Shown: one piece after another, positions 23,974 to 37,051 of the stretch
Numbering within the stretch: the first letter of the stretch is position 1
Layout: the number at the start of each line of letters is the position of its first letter
NCBI GenBank assembly: GCA_037013685.1
Contig: CM072887.1
Span: forward strand, 89,920,347-89,984,346
Direction of reading: 5' to 3'
Length of the DNA stretch: 64,000 nt
DNA from: Acridotheres tristis
Lineage: Eukaryota; Chordata; Aves; Passeriformes; Sturnidae
The notes under the pieces: model-generated
The model's input: only the letters and a program-made list of their open reading frames with translations
Databases searched by the model: none
Told to the model about the DNA's origin: nothing
Position numbers and translations under genes: made by a program

Positions 23974-25454
23974 ATAACATTGGTACTTGCAGGTACAGGT
24001 AAATCAGAAGCATTTGTGCACTGTCTCACCAGCAGTTTGCTGCTCAGATCCACTCTGTTATACTGCTGTTGTCTTAGGTGTTGTTCAGAATGTGCACAAG
24101 AATTGAGTCCCCTGAGGGTAAAAACTCAATTAAAAAAAGAAACTACTCTTTGATTCTAGAAGGATAATGCACTGCCCAATGTAAAAAAAAAAATGAGTTG
24201 TTGTGGTGACAGACTGTGTCAGGGGAAAGATGAGCATTCAGCATAGACAGCAGATGGAAATCATTCTTATACTTCATTGACATATTCTTCAGTAGTGCCA
24301 CTGAAGAAGATAAGATATCTCAAAAAAGAACCTACATATGAAAAAATATGACAGCATTTAATGGGGTTTTTCAGTCAGGACTATTCCACTTTTTAAAATC
24401 AATACCTACTCTTGTCATTTGTCCTCTTCCACTCAATTTTTTTCTAGGACATTTTATCTATGATTACATTTATTCTTAAAGTCTATTAGGCAATGATTTA
24501 TTAATTTACTTTTTTGTATATCCCAGCATATAGGGACCCATGATACACAAGATTATATGGACATAGAAAGATGAAATGGACAATGCGGACAACATTGTGA
24601 CAGGAAATTCAAGTCTGGGAAACGTTATTTCTTTTATGACAAGTATTAAACAAAAACTCTTATCTTCTGAAGCTTAGGCCATAGGAGCATCATGTTGCCC
24701 TATATTTTACAGACAACATATCTCAGATGACTTCCCTCGTAACCATCAATCATTATTCAAGGTTTTTTCTGATTTCCTTTGCTGGCATTTATTTTAGTGG
24801 AAAGCAGTGCATAATCAACTTCCCTTTTTGCCACCAGTAACACAGTAATACTGATATAGTCCTACTAAGTAGAACTGGTATTATATCTCAAAACTTGAAG
24901 CATTTGCTGGCAATAGTCCTCAGTGGAAGTTCTGGTGCCACTGCTGTGGAGGTCTGATGTGGTCCCAAATAGTGACTGGTGCCCTCACGGGCATGGTAGT
25001 TCAGCTGCTAGGCTGATACAGGCTTTATGCTCACATGCTGAAAAACACGGTTTTCATCTTGTAGGACTGGGAGGGCTGGTACTATCAGATTTATATAATT
25101 AAACACTATTTCTCTGTCTTCTTCCCTTACTGTTTCTTTAAAATTTTATTTTTGCAGAGCTTATCTTTCTTGTTCCAGTCACTCTATTATTTCCTCTTTT
25201 GCTGAAGGAGTATAAGTATCTTCTTTATTATTCCCCAACATGGTTGTTTAACATTCTCAAGGAAGAAAATACCCAGGGTCTAATCTGTGGTGACTCCTTC
25301 ACTGGGGGCAGCTAGCACAAAGGCTGAGGATGGGCACAGGGACCTCTTAAGACCTGAAGGATTAAGTCAGGGACATAAACTGTGCCCAGATTTTGTGTAT
25401 GTCCTATGAATTTGGTTAAGTTTCTGTCTTCGCGTATTTAAACATGCAAAAAGT
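23974..25454. other. Intronic sequence without recognised gene
   Basis: AT-rich non-coding sequence with a 12-base A run near 24182. About 24880-25110 is moderately GC-rich and unassigned. No exon or RNA gene was seen. Confidence 0.5.
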
Positions 25455-25810
25455 GTCACATCAAATCAGACCAAAATAACCTTTCTCTGACAATGGCCAT
25501 TAGCAAATGCATAGAAAAAAATTGCAGGAATCAAGATGTAGACAGGCCTTTATTTTAGCATCCTCTGGCCAGTTTAGAGATCTCTTAGCCAGAGGTTGCA
25601 TCTATGTTCAACATCCATCAACAAATTTAACCTTCGTGAATCTGTTCTTGAACCTATTCATAATTCAGACTACCACACTATTTTCTGACAATCTGTTTTA
25701 CAATTTAATTCCTGCTGTGTGGAAAAACACTGATTTTTGCTTGTTTTGAGGCTTCTACCTGCTCATTTTACTCAGCACTTCCAGCTCTTTAGAAATACTT
25801 CACCCAGCAC
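25455..25810 (-). mobile_element. Ancient CR1 LINE 3' fragment
   Basis: The + strand matches the reverse complement of old amniote CR1 3' ends of the type common in turtles. There is a 'TCTCTGACAATGGCCA' block at about 25483-25498, 'TTGAACCTATTCATA' around 25650, and 'GCTGTGTGGAAAAACAC' followed by TTGCTTGTTTTGAGGCTTCTACCTG near 25715-25760. The blocks occur in the order expected for the antisense strand. Divergence is clearly higher than in the CR1 at 19398, so this copy is older. The 80-codon open frame on the + strand here is a shadow. Confidence 0.8.
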
Positions 25811-28800
25811 AGAACTCTGTATCCAATAGATAGGAAGGATTTATGTGAATCTGTAAATTGCATAATTTTCCCATGTAAATGCAAAAAATCTATATGGATA
25901 TTTAGAGTACCTATCTTCAATCAACACTAATACATGATTCCCAAGTGCATTTCTCATAATATTAATGATTATAATACTGTAGTCAGTGCTGCTGATGCAC
26001 TTAAAAGAGTAATAGTCCGTATTTCATTACGAACAGACACCTCCCTTTATCCCTCAATCCTATTACCTAGTTTTTATTCTCATAATAATATTTTATTGTT
26101 TTCTTTCCAATAAATAGTAAAGACTTTACCCAGTGACCATCTGGATGACACCAATGTTCAGCATTTTACCCTATGAGAGATTTCTGGAGGAACAACAGAG
26201 AAAACACTTGGAAAATTAGGTCCTGGTGGGAAATGAATATATCGAACCAGGTGCTTAGTGATCTAAGCACCTCTCCCACTGATGTTGACCTCCATGGAGT
26301 GTGTTTAGTACCTCAATGACAGTATAAGGTGACCTAAATAGTAGCTTCATCTTCCATATATGCTGTTTGCCCCTCTGTGGTCCAGTGTTTCACTTGTCAC
26401 AAGTCATATCTTGATGGTGTTCCCTTTCCTGGAGCAATAAGGAAAAAACATGGTGAAAACTGGTGTGGGAAAACTGGTGTGACAAATTTGTATGATGTGA
26501 TGTGGTGAAGGATTGGATTTCTGTGAAGATTAGAGAAACGCTGCAAGAATTTCTGGTAGAAGAGGTTTAAGAAAAAGGCCATTATACTGTGAATACTGAA
26601 ACCATTTCAGCCTTATAAATCATTTAATTTACCCCCTTTTAGGATGCGGATCTAAAACAAATTGCAAAAAAAACCCACAAAAAAAAATTGAAAATTCTGC
26701 CCCTAGATACCTAGCTCAACACTTAAAACATGCAAGATATTCTCTAAGCTCAAATCCATAGGTTTCCTGTTGCAGTTTCATGTTAAAAAATGTTACTGTC
26801 TAAAAAAGAATTGTTTCTCTTGTTTCCTAAGACAGCAGCTTTCATTCATGCATTTAAGAGGGCTATAGAGAATGTACAAATCCTGGCTTTCCTTTTTGTT
26901 CTACCCCTTCCTCTCAGGACTGTCAGTGGAAAAACCCATCAGCATCATAAAAACAAAACAAAGTGATGCAAATAAATACTCAGCAAGAGCATAGCTGACC
27001 ACTGTGAACAAGAAAGCGTGAGACAGAAGAAATAAGACTGTTTTTAATGTTAGCAAGTCTTCCATAACTGTTCTTTCTCCTTCATTGTGAAAGGCTCTGT
27101 TTCATTTCCATACAGGAGAAATTTCTGAATAATTCTGACAGAGTCTATTCAGGAAAGGGAGGCATTAATTACTCTCTTTCTGTGCAAACAAAACTATTGC
27201 TTATCTTTTGAGAAGGGGCAAGAACACAGGGTAGTATGCCCAGTATAGTGCATGTACCTGAAAATTTCAGAAAATAAAAACCTGGTAATTATTCTAGTAC
27301 AATATAATGGAATGCATAAATTCAAGACCTAGATCTGAGATGTGCTGAACTCTTGAGTTCCTAACTTATTTCATGGATGTTGTGGACACTTTATGGTAAA
27401 TAAATACACAGAAGAATTTAGGCATCAAGTTTTCGCTTTATTGTGAAGATATTTACGTCTAATAATTGGATTTTATGGAGCTACCACTCAACAGGTCTTT
27501 AACCCTAAAACCAGACAAATTTACACAGGCTATTTTTCATTAAAAAATATCCTTTGAGCCTAAAATTGCATTTCTTGGCATACTGAGAATGGTTGCATAC
27601 TGTGTCAGTTTGTATAGGAGTGTTATTGAAGTAATTGTAATCTTCAATATAGATGGCTTTCCATAGGAATAAAACAGCTTGGCTGTCTTTAAATGCACCT
27701 GCCAACTTTGGCCTTATATAAGATATTTCTGGGGGTGGAAGTGGTGCCCTCTTACTTTCCCACAGTAGATAGAGTAATTTAACAGTTGGAGTGCTTAGCT
27801 ACCTTATGAAAAATCTACATTTATCTACCTCTTTCTTTAGTAAATTAAAACCTGTCTCGTCCTTTTTTTTTTTTTTTTTCTTTCCTGGCATAATCCATGA
27901 CAGCCATAGGCTCTCCTGTGTTGGAGTTTCCAGTTTCCATGAGGGTTTCCAGTTGAAGTTTCCTTTGGTAATAGAAGATTTGGGTTCCAAACACTGCTTA
28001 AAGAAAATCAATATTAAATATTAAAAAAGGTGCTGGAACAGGAACTGGACATCTACTGGTCCCCTCTTACATGAAGGGCATTAATCACCACATCAGAGTC
28101 ATGCTTCTGGATGGGTTTCTGTCTTGCTCAGTGAATATTCAATTATTCTATGAAAAGTGGAATTGCAGGTAGTCAACTTGGAATACTGCTTTGAGCTTCA
28201 TTTGGCAGTAAGTGCCTCAAAGATAAGTGCTGCAAAACCTATTTTTAGCTCATTTCTGGAAATAATCAATAGCTTTTATCACTAGGGACTTAACAACCAC
28301 CAGGTTATGCCCATCACATAAGTCTACAGTCTTATAAAGAGAGGTAAGCTACTATCATGGATTGATTAATTTGTCCCATGGTTCATATTTATTTAAAACC
28401 TAGGCAATTTTATTTTTCTAGTAAAAAGTCTGCAATGCCACTTAATTTGTATCTGCCACATCTCTGCTGGAATCATCATTGATATCTGAGAGATAAAATT
28501 TACGTCTAGATGTAAAACTCCCTTTTTAAATTTACATGCATTAGTCTTACGGTGCCCAGTTCCTTTGGCAATGAATGTAGTATAAATACATTTGTGCACA
28601 CGTGTCTCAGAGAGAGAGACAGAACTGAGTGATTTGAACCTCTTGTGGAGGCAGTACCAGAGTTACTGCCTATTCTTCAAGTTACTATTCTTCAAGCCTT
28701 GTTCATTTTTTCTAATAATGCAAAAAACTTTCCCTTTGTTTATAAGTGCAGCAGTCCTAGCAAGTTCCTGCCACACAGGAAGATGCCATGTCTGGAATAC

Positions 28801-29435
28801 TTCACCCTAACCCATTGAAGTTTAGCAGCTCAAGCCCATGACCTTGAACTTCCACCAGGGATTTCTGAAATATTAGTGATGTGCTGGCAGTGTAATCCCT
28901 CACTTATCAAATGCAATGTTACATGGATTTTCACCTCAAGACACAAGGAGTCATGTAGTTGAGACTGGAGGACACAGATGTGTAAATTTATCACCATGTC
29001 CATTTCCCTCAGGATGACACATTGCATTTTAGCTCCCTGTAAACAGAAGTATGCATTTACAAAAGTTTTTGATAGCTATTTGCTGTGCTAAGGAGTAAGG
29101 CACTCTTGAAAGTTCTTCCTCACCACCATGAATTTAATGTGATCAAAATATTTTTAATTTTACCACTCTATATTGACAACAAGAGTTTGTTCTATTTTAC
29201 TATATGTAGTAAAATGGCACATAGAAATGGGCATCCCCCCAAAAAATCAAAACCCACATCACAACAAAAAAAAAAGCATGATTTTATTATATTTGGGATC
29301 TTTTTCAATAAAACCATTTTTAAACAGCTAGTAAGGAACCCAGAGGGACAGAAGTCTATTTACTGAGAATTTAAATGATATCTATCTAGGAATTATTTTT
29401 TCAGGTTGAAAAAAAGGAAATAAATCTTCCAAAAA
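25811..29435. other. Intronic sequence without recognised gene
   Basis: AT-rich non-coding sequence. A T17 run lies at 27863-27879, GTTTCCAGTT is repeated nearby at about 27925-27955, and a short direct repeat (GTTACT..ATTCTTCAA) lies at 28662-28695. No coding features were recognised. Confidence 0.5.
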
Positions 29436-30110
29436 ATTACGGACAGTCCAAGAAACTGTACATCAGTGAATTTAACAAGGATTGTGGGAAAAATTAAACT
29501 ACCATAAGGAAGTGTGAAAGAACAGCTTGAAAATCAGTTTGATTAAGGATAACCAGCATAGATTCCGTCAGGGGAGGTCATGCTTAACTAACCTGATGGA
29601 ATTCTTTGAAGATTTTGCTGCCACTGTAGATAAGGGAAATTCAATGGATGTAATCTACTTGTAAGCTTTGACAATGCACCACATCTGAGATTAATGGCTA
29701 TGAGAAATAATCGTAAAAGTAAAGAAATTGGGATGGAAGCTAACTTAACTAGGCCACAAAGGAAAAATCTGGACACAGTTTCTGAGGATTCAGTGTTGGG
29801 CCTTCTGTTATTCATGATTATGTATGTCTGAGTGTAAATGACAGGGGGAGGGGGTAGAATTTGTAGCTTATGTGGAATCTAAAAGCATACAAAGGAAGGC
29901 AGAGCAATATGCTCATGTTCAAAATGTGTTGTATGCTCTATATAGCTTCTTAGCAAAAAACCCCAGAATTTTACTGTGAAAATGCAGAATAATTAATATA
30001 GAAATACTAAACCATAGTGCCAAATATTCACTAAATAAAACAGTCATCCAATATACTAAGCAAGTAAACAATCTGGGAATTATTAAGGATGTAAACTGAA
30101 GTCATCAGCC
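29436..30110 (+). mobile_element. Ancient CR1-like LINE fragment (reverse transcriptase region), sense orientation
   Basis: The sequence follows a CR1 ORF2 in order. There is an AAACTGTACATCAGT block at about 29453, then CAGCATAGATTCCGTCAGGGGAGGTCATGC in imperfect form. Reading from 29578 gives SCLTNLMEFFEDF and then VDKGNSMDVIYL, matching the conserved CR1 RT region, before a TAA at 29662. Further on are a GTGTTGGGCCTTCTGTTATTCATGAT block near 29792 and a CAATCTGGGAATTATTAAGGATG block near 30070. Stops, gaps and frameshifts make it inert. The borders, especially the 3' one, are approximate. Confidence 0.72.
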
Positions 30111-33100
30111 CAGAGGAAAGCAACATTTTAAAATACCAAGATGCAAAGATATTTTAGAACACAGAAAACATTTTCATGTAGGGATTCATTGTAGGGAAAC
30201 AAAGGATGTAAGGTCCCAGTAACTGTGAAAAATGTTACTGAATCTCAGGGCTTTTTCCTGCAAACCAGGAAAAATATATGATGTTTTCATTATAATCCGA
30301 CCCAGGCACTCTAGTCAAAATTAAGGTATTATTATCTTAGGCTAATACTAATGGGAGAAAGAACCTTTCTGTGCTAAGGAGCTTATAATAAAAAAGGCTA
30401 ACTATACAGGCAAGGGGAAAAGAAGACACAAAGAACAAAATAATTTATCCAAAGAATGTATGTGTCTAAATTTTGATCTAGGGTTCATATTTTGAGTCCC
30501 AAGTCAATATTTTATATAATGAGCTACATTATTCCTTTATAGGTATAAGGGTTTTGCTTGCCATGAGGTAGAAAATCTAGGTGATTACCTTTTTTATACA
30601 TATATATAAGCTTAGAAATAGAAAATTCTTATTCTCCTTTTATTCAGGGCTTAACCTCAGTCACTGATTTCAGAGCCCTACCTAAATCTAATAAAGATTA
30701 GATTAAGTTCTTAAGGAGTTTTTATATTCCTTCCTAACTAACAGGGTTTCAGAGCAAAAAGTACATATTCATTTTTGAGGGAAAATAATTAAATAATAAA
30801 TACATAAATAAGTTCAGTAGACTTTTGGTTTTATGTGAGAAAAATGAGGAAAACAAAACTAACAAAATTTGACTGAAATTTTTATTTTTTGATTAAAATA
30901 TTCTTCATTCATTATGACTTTTTTACACTCTGAGGTCTTCTAGGAAATAAAATTATTCTCAGAAAATCAGCATTTCCCCCTAGTTATTGAAAGTTTCTTT
31001 CTTATATGACTCAGAGCTTTTAAGTTCATATATTTAATATTTTCTTTCATACATACATTCACTCTTACAGCTAGGACTATATCTGAAAAGAGACTTTGCT
31101 GCTACAGCACAAGAAGCCCTGGTATCTAACTTCCTAACATCTGGTCACAAATCCTGAAACTACAAGTCTGTGAGATTCCTTTCTTGTTGAGGGAAAACCT
31201 AGGTATCTTGGAATAAAATCATAAATAGGCAGGGTGTTTGTAGACATAATAGATACAGTAGATTGCAGATACAATATCCTCTTTCTCCTCTAGAAATGTT
31301 TCACTCAGCCCTGAGTGAAGGAGATCCTTCTTTACTACTAGATGTACTGCTACCACATATTCCTAGCTATCCTCTTGTCTTCCTAAACCATAAGACAAGA
31401 AATTATCACTCGAATTTTAAGGTTTGATAACGTGGAGGGTCCTACCTGTTTTTCATGCTGTTCAGTGCAATGCACTTACAGATCCAGCACTCTCATTGCT
31501 TCAGTACCTACATCTTCAAGGACAGAGGGAACAGACCAGAAAGTGCCTACGTCGGGTAATGCTTCTTACTAGCCAAAATAGTCAGGAAACATTAGCATCT
31601 CCACTCAGTGGCTCTGCCCATACGCCAAATTGCATGAAATCTCAGTCCAAGGCTGGCCGTTCTTTGCTCTGATAGCACAAAAGGTCCTGTCTGGTGGTAA
31701 CTGTAGATCCTACTCCCAAACCATTATCTTATTCTTTATATAGTTCAGGCTCATGTAAAACACTTCTGGTCTAAGCAAGTTTTGTTCAGTGTGAGTTTTG
31801 CAATGAGAACCTGAGTCAAGGAAGGTATTTATGGCCTTAGTTCAGTAATGGTTCTGAACTGACTCACCTACTGTAGCTGTTGTAGTCACTATTAAGGAAT
31901 TCACTGTCCATAGGGAAAGATGCTGTCTGAAGGCAAGGCACTCCCAGAAACTTTTGTCAAGGACGTTTTCTGTGTCTGTCTCATCTCATGTCAATCCTGA
32001 ACATAAATACGGGTAGGCTCAGGAGACACAGAACTCTTTTAGGGCTTATTTCACTGATATGAAAATAGTTCAAAACTGATGCAGTTGATTTGGGAGAAAA
32101 TAACAGTATCCTACTGATCTGGTGGGATTTCATGGAAAGTTTGAGACTGTAAAGCATCCTATAATCTTTTTACACTTGATATATGGAAGTCATTGGAAAA
32201 AGCTCAAGCCTCATATAGTTTAGGTGCTGCAAGGTTGAGGCAGAAATTGTTTCAAGACAGAGATTTGGGGAGTTGTTCCATTTAAGCCCTCACCTTGTTT
32301 TCAGCAAAGAGGGTGCTCCCCTGTTGGCTCAGGGTGTGGGGCAGGACCCCCAAGCCCATGAAGTGGGAAGAGGCAGCACTGCCAGCCATGGCCACTCAGC
32401 CTGAGCCCAGTGGGAAGGCTGGAGCAGGGCTGGCAGGCAGAGAGGCCAATGGGGCACCAGAGGCTTCTTTCCTCCCTCCCTGCTCTGACATTCAGAGTCC
32501 AAGGGAGCCTGCAGGTGTGACTGCTGTGAAAGACAAGAACCTGATTTCTAAATAGTCAGCTTTGCTTTTGACTTTACTATAGATACAACTGGAGTTTTTG
32601 AAATGATCTTTCTCAAGCATAAAAGAGTGCATTTAAAATTTTCTGATTAGATAATGAGTAGTCCTTTTCTGAACCAAAAAGAAATCCAGGTTAACATCTT
32701 GCAGAACACTTTATATTGAATACTGACAGCAAAAGCTGTCTCTTGAAAAGAAGAAAATGAGTACATTTACTTGATGCAGGGTGTTATAGCTGAGTCAAGA
32801 AGAGGCATAATCTTTTCTGTTTACCATTTCTTTCTCTATATATTTATTCTGTTAACATTGAAGTCAAGCAAAACATTTTTTGTCTTTATCAATGTCTTGA
32901 GAATATCACCTGTGTTAGGCAGCTTATTAAACATTTGCTGCTCAAAACACACAGGTTTAGAGATCTGCCTTAGATATTTATATAAAAACAGGCAAACGAC
33001 TTTCAGGTCATGCTCACCAACCATATTTAATTAAAAAAGAAAGTTGATAAATTGTTTTCTGTGGCAAGGCAGCACAAATGTAAAATCAGATTTCAAGTGA

Positions 33101-35060
33101 AGAGATCTGTTTATGTGACAGCTTTCCTGGCTTTTCCCAGTTGATATTCTTAAAGAAATGAGCAGCTGAAAAAGCCATAGTATTATTTCACTTTACCTAT
33201 CAAGGTCCTTAAGCTTTTGTAACTCATAAAAGTGAAGGTATCACAACAAGTTTGTTTAGGGACCAGAAGGTAATAAAATCTCACAGCACTTCTGCATGTC
33301 AATATTTCCATAATTTCCAAAACATGATTGATCATCAACAAAGATTTGTTGTATGTTTTGTGTGGTCTATCCAAATATCAATTTTTATTTTAGATATCAC
33401 TTAGATTATTTCTAAATTGTCTCAACTGATCCTATTGTTGAAAACAATTCTGACAGTCTCAGACATGCTGTATTCATATATGTGTGACTTTTTAGTTTGA
33501 GAATGAAAAAACCTCACTCTAAAATGCTTGAAGTGGAGCTATTGATTGCTTTCAGAAAATACTACTGTGAACTTATTTTCCCTTATGGGTTTTATTAAGA
33601 TAACAGAATATCATTGGATATCATATGACAGACTGGGTTAGATACCAAACAATCACAAAGTACAAAGGTGAGATTCCAGAGGCAAAAGTATGCTTACCAA
33701 CTTGTTATCTCTTCATACACATTTTAAAGTTAACTTACTGGATAAAAAAGCAGACCTTTTGACCACTCTACAGAGAACAGCAACAGTGTCCTGTGGAACT
33801 TGATGGATAATGAAGTAAATTTTTTAAACATAGGATTTAGTGGTTACAAAAGTGTTCATCCATCTGGGTGGCTCAGGCATCAAAATCTTATTTTCAAAGT
33901 GATTTGAACATTTAGAGCAAGTCCTGTTAAAGGATTCAAGTGCTACAATGAGTAGAATCAAAAAACTCTCCCCAGGCATCAGACTCCCTACATTTGTGTA
34001 GGGAGCATCAGATGCCTCTGAACAGACCCAAGCAGCAGTCGACTGAACGGATCACGTCCAGCAGACAGCAATTAGAGAATATTTTGTTCTCTCAGAACAT
34101 CAGAGAATCACAAGCCTTTTTTACAAGTCAGTTACAGAAACTTCCCTGAATCGGGATGCCTGAATGTTTTCTTTACAGAAGACCAGTCAAGGACACTTTT
34201 TAGAGAATTGTTACCAGAAGAGAAGGGAGTAATAGTGTAATCTTTACACAAACTGGATTAGTCACAGAATATTCCAAGTGCAATTTCTTTTTGCCATAAT
34301 GCATTTATATCTATATTTCCTCATTTCCATAGAAGTTACTGTAAACGTTAATCTCAAGCTCAGAGTTGTGCTGTGGTTTTTGCTTCCCATAAAATATTTT
34401 CGCTGTGCAGAAAAGAATTGAGAGTACCTTGACTCAGTGAGGCGTATCTCGAACTTTGACAGCTCATGTGGCAAGGACGTTTTTTCTTTTAAATAATTAT
34501 GGTTCTTTAAAAATAAATAAATCTTGGCAGAAGAACTGAATATTAAGTTTTTCCATTTCCTAATAAATGTCCAGGTTACCAACTAAATTTTCACATCATT
34601 CACTTTCCCAAAAGAAGACTGTCTATGTATGCCATACAAACTTAATCAACTTCAAAAGGAGAGGCTGAGGACATGCATTGTGTTTAGGATACCAGGAAAA
34701 TGAGGAGATACGGATTGGAATCCCTCTGCCAAAGGGCTAATGTTCTGGCTGGACAGTGCTTTCATACCAGCAAGAAACTGTCTTTATTTTGTGTTCAGTC
34801 TGATCTGCTGAAATATTCTAACAGCACACATCAGATCATGCCTTTCACTTTACATTGATGGAGACAGACTTTCTATATTAATGTATTCTTTGAGATGGTC
34901 AGTATTAAAATGATGTTGAGTTTGCCCCAAGGCAGATCAGTATATACCTGGGGTACTCTCATGAGGAAAACATGGTGTCTAGAGGTGAGGTTCCAGCATA
35001 CTAGTGATTAAGATCCTCTGTGGAGTTAGTCTTTTGATATTCTAAAAGCTTTTACTCAGT
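30111..35060. other. Intronic sequence with one GC-richer patch
   Basis: Mostly AT-rich non-coding sequence. The exception is about 32290-32550, which is clearly GC-richer and carries an 86-codon open frame (32295-32555, +) without recognisable domains; it may be an unassigned repeat. A hairpin lies at 33974-34016. No exon or RNA gene of known family was recognised. Confidence 0.5.
33974..34016. repeat. Imperfect hairpin with ~19-bp arms
   Basis: The left arm (33974-33992) reads AGGCATCAGACTCCCTACA. After the four-base loop TTTG, the right arm (33997-34016) reads TGTAGGGAGCATCAGATGCCT. The stem has nine perfect pairs next to the loop (TCCCTACA side), a two-base bulge, then about nine more pairs with one mismatch. 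The stem is short for a miRNA precursor and lacks clear extension outside the arms. Confidence 0.6.
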
Positions 35061-35258
35061 TTTTCATAGAATTGTAGAATGGTTTGAGTGGGAAGAGACC
35101 TTAAGGATCATTTAATTCCAACTCTCTGGCTGTGGGCAGAGAACCTTTCACTAGACCAGGTTGCTCAAAGCCCCATCCAAGCTGGTCTTTAATACTTCCA
35201 AAGGCTGGGGCACCATCTCTGAGCAACCTACTCCAGTGCTTCATCACCCTCACAGTTT
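35061..35258 (-). mobile_element. CR1 LINE 3' end fragment
   Basis: The + strand starts TTTCATAGAATTGTAGAATGG, in the pattern of the repeated CR1 3' terminus, then GACCTTAAGGATCATTTAATTCCAACTC in diverged form, CACTAGACCAGGTTGCTCAAAGCCCCATCC and CATCACCCTCACAG. About 200 bases remain; the rest is 5'-truncated. Confidence 0.93.
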
Positions 35259-36971
35259 TTAAAAGTTTTGTTTCTTTTGAGTCTCATATTTGCTAAATGT
35301 ATTTATTTTACCAATCTGCATTGTTATTTATTCTATTTTTATACAACGTCAGCGTAAGTAGCTAGCAAATCAAAATACTAACTTCTTACAGTGTGTTAAT
35401 ATTGCAAATTAATGGATGTAATTGAAAATAATGAGCTCAGTTGATATCAGTGACTCAATATCTTGTCTTAAGAATGGCCTGCTTGAGATACATCTAGTCA
35501 AGTTAGATATTTTTATGAGTTTTTTTTTTCCTGCTTATCATAGTTTTGAGTGTAAGTATTTTAGGTATGTAAATTACTTAGCCTACCTTTACATTTTTAA
35601 TAGAATCTTTCTAGTTTGTAAATTAGAGTTGATATTATAATTTTACAATCATCATAGCACTCTAAAACCTGACTATTAGCTAACCTGAGGCAACTGAATA
35701 CCTTAGTTTACCCCAAATATGAGCTCAAGTCATAAATCAATACAGATCAGCTTCTCTAAGACTCCTTGAGAGTACATACAGGAGAGCGATAACTTGGCTG
35801 ATGTGGGAGTGATTGTTAAACTTGTTGTAACTTAATCAAATGCTCACTTCTCAGGTTGCACAATGATCAAGGCATTGTACTTATCCCCTTGTGCTAAGTG
35901 CCATCCATATTTAGTAACAGTATTATTAACAAAAGCAAGGTATCATTATTGCACGTGCGGTATCTTAGCTCTTTGTATTTGATTCCTTTGCTGAAGTTGT
36001 TTCAAGGCAGGGAGGCAGATTTCTGTGGGCACACTGCAAGAATGAGGGCACACTTTCACACAGCCTCTTGGAAGCCTGGCATGGGATGTCACGTTTCTGT
36101 GGCACAAGCCACAGCCGAGAAAGAAAAGGCCTAAGCAAAAATGTAAGGTGGAAGCTTCTAAAGCACTATAAGCTATCCTATTATTTTAACAGAATATATT
36201 TGAAAACCCTTTCACAAATTCAATCTTTTTTCTTTTTCCATATTATGATTCTTAGCACCAGTTGCTACAGTACCTTATACTGGAAAGACAGCTGTCATCA
36301 CATTGATTCAAATTTTCTGGGGCCCAGCCTTTCTTCTATGAGAAAAATAATTGTTGCTTCATTTCCAGTTTCCCCCTCCAGCCAAAGAAACAATAGCCTT
36401 GAGGAGCATGACTGTGGTCAGCAATGTGAAGATCTGTATGCTCACTAATTACTGTATTTGTGATTGCTGACCATACTAGCCTTGCCAAGAAGTGACTTAC
36501 AGTATATTGAGTACATTAATATCTAAAAGCTAGCCCTCCAGCTTGCAGGGCCAGTAGAAATGGTAGAGATAATAACTTATCAAACACTCCAATTAAGCAC
36601 ACTGTACTATTATCTGATTGTCTTTTATGCTTCTCTTGTATTAACCCTTCAGTCACTCTGACAAGTACATTTGAACTGAGATGATTTTGACAGTTAGAAC
36701 AATAATGTAGAAATTCTAAGACTGCCAGGATGAAAAGCAGCACATAGTACTCATGCACTACTTTTGTCTCATCTCTTAAGAGAAATCAGAAATTATCATG
36801 TCTTTTTTTGTTCGTTATTCTAAGTACATTACCCGGCTGCTTTTCATTTTTCTGCACTTGTATATAATACATGCAATAATTGTTATTGTTGTTAACAATT
36901 GTTCACAACAACTGTTATTATTTTTACAGAGTCTATGCTAGGTGGACTCTTGTTTAATATTCCTTTTTAAC

Positions 36972-37051
36972 AGCACTGATCAAATGGAATTCAGTCAGTA
37001 TTCATTCTAATAGCAGTGATCATAAAGAATTCATTTGCTATTCATATGGAT
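36972..37051 (+). repeat. Degenerate 40-bp tandem duplication
   Basis: AGCACTGATCA..GAATTCA..TATTCAT at 36972 is followed 40 bases later, at 37012, by AGCAGTGATCA..GAATTCA..TATTCAT. Conserved blocks alternate with diverged spacers of the same length, which indicates an old duplication. Confidence 0.7.
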
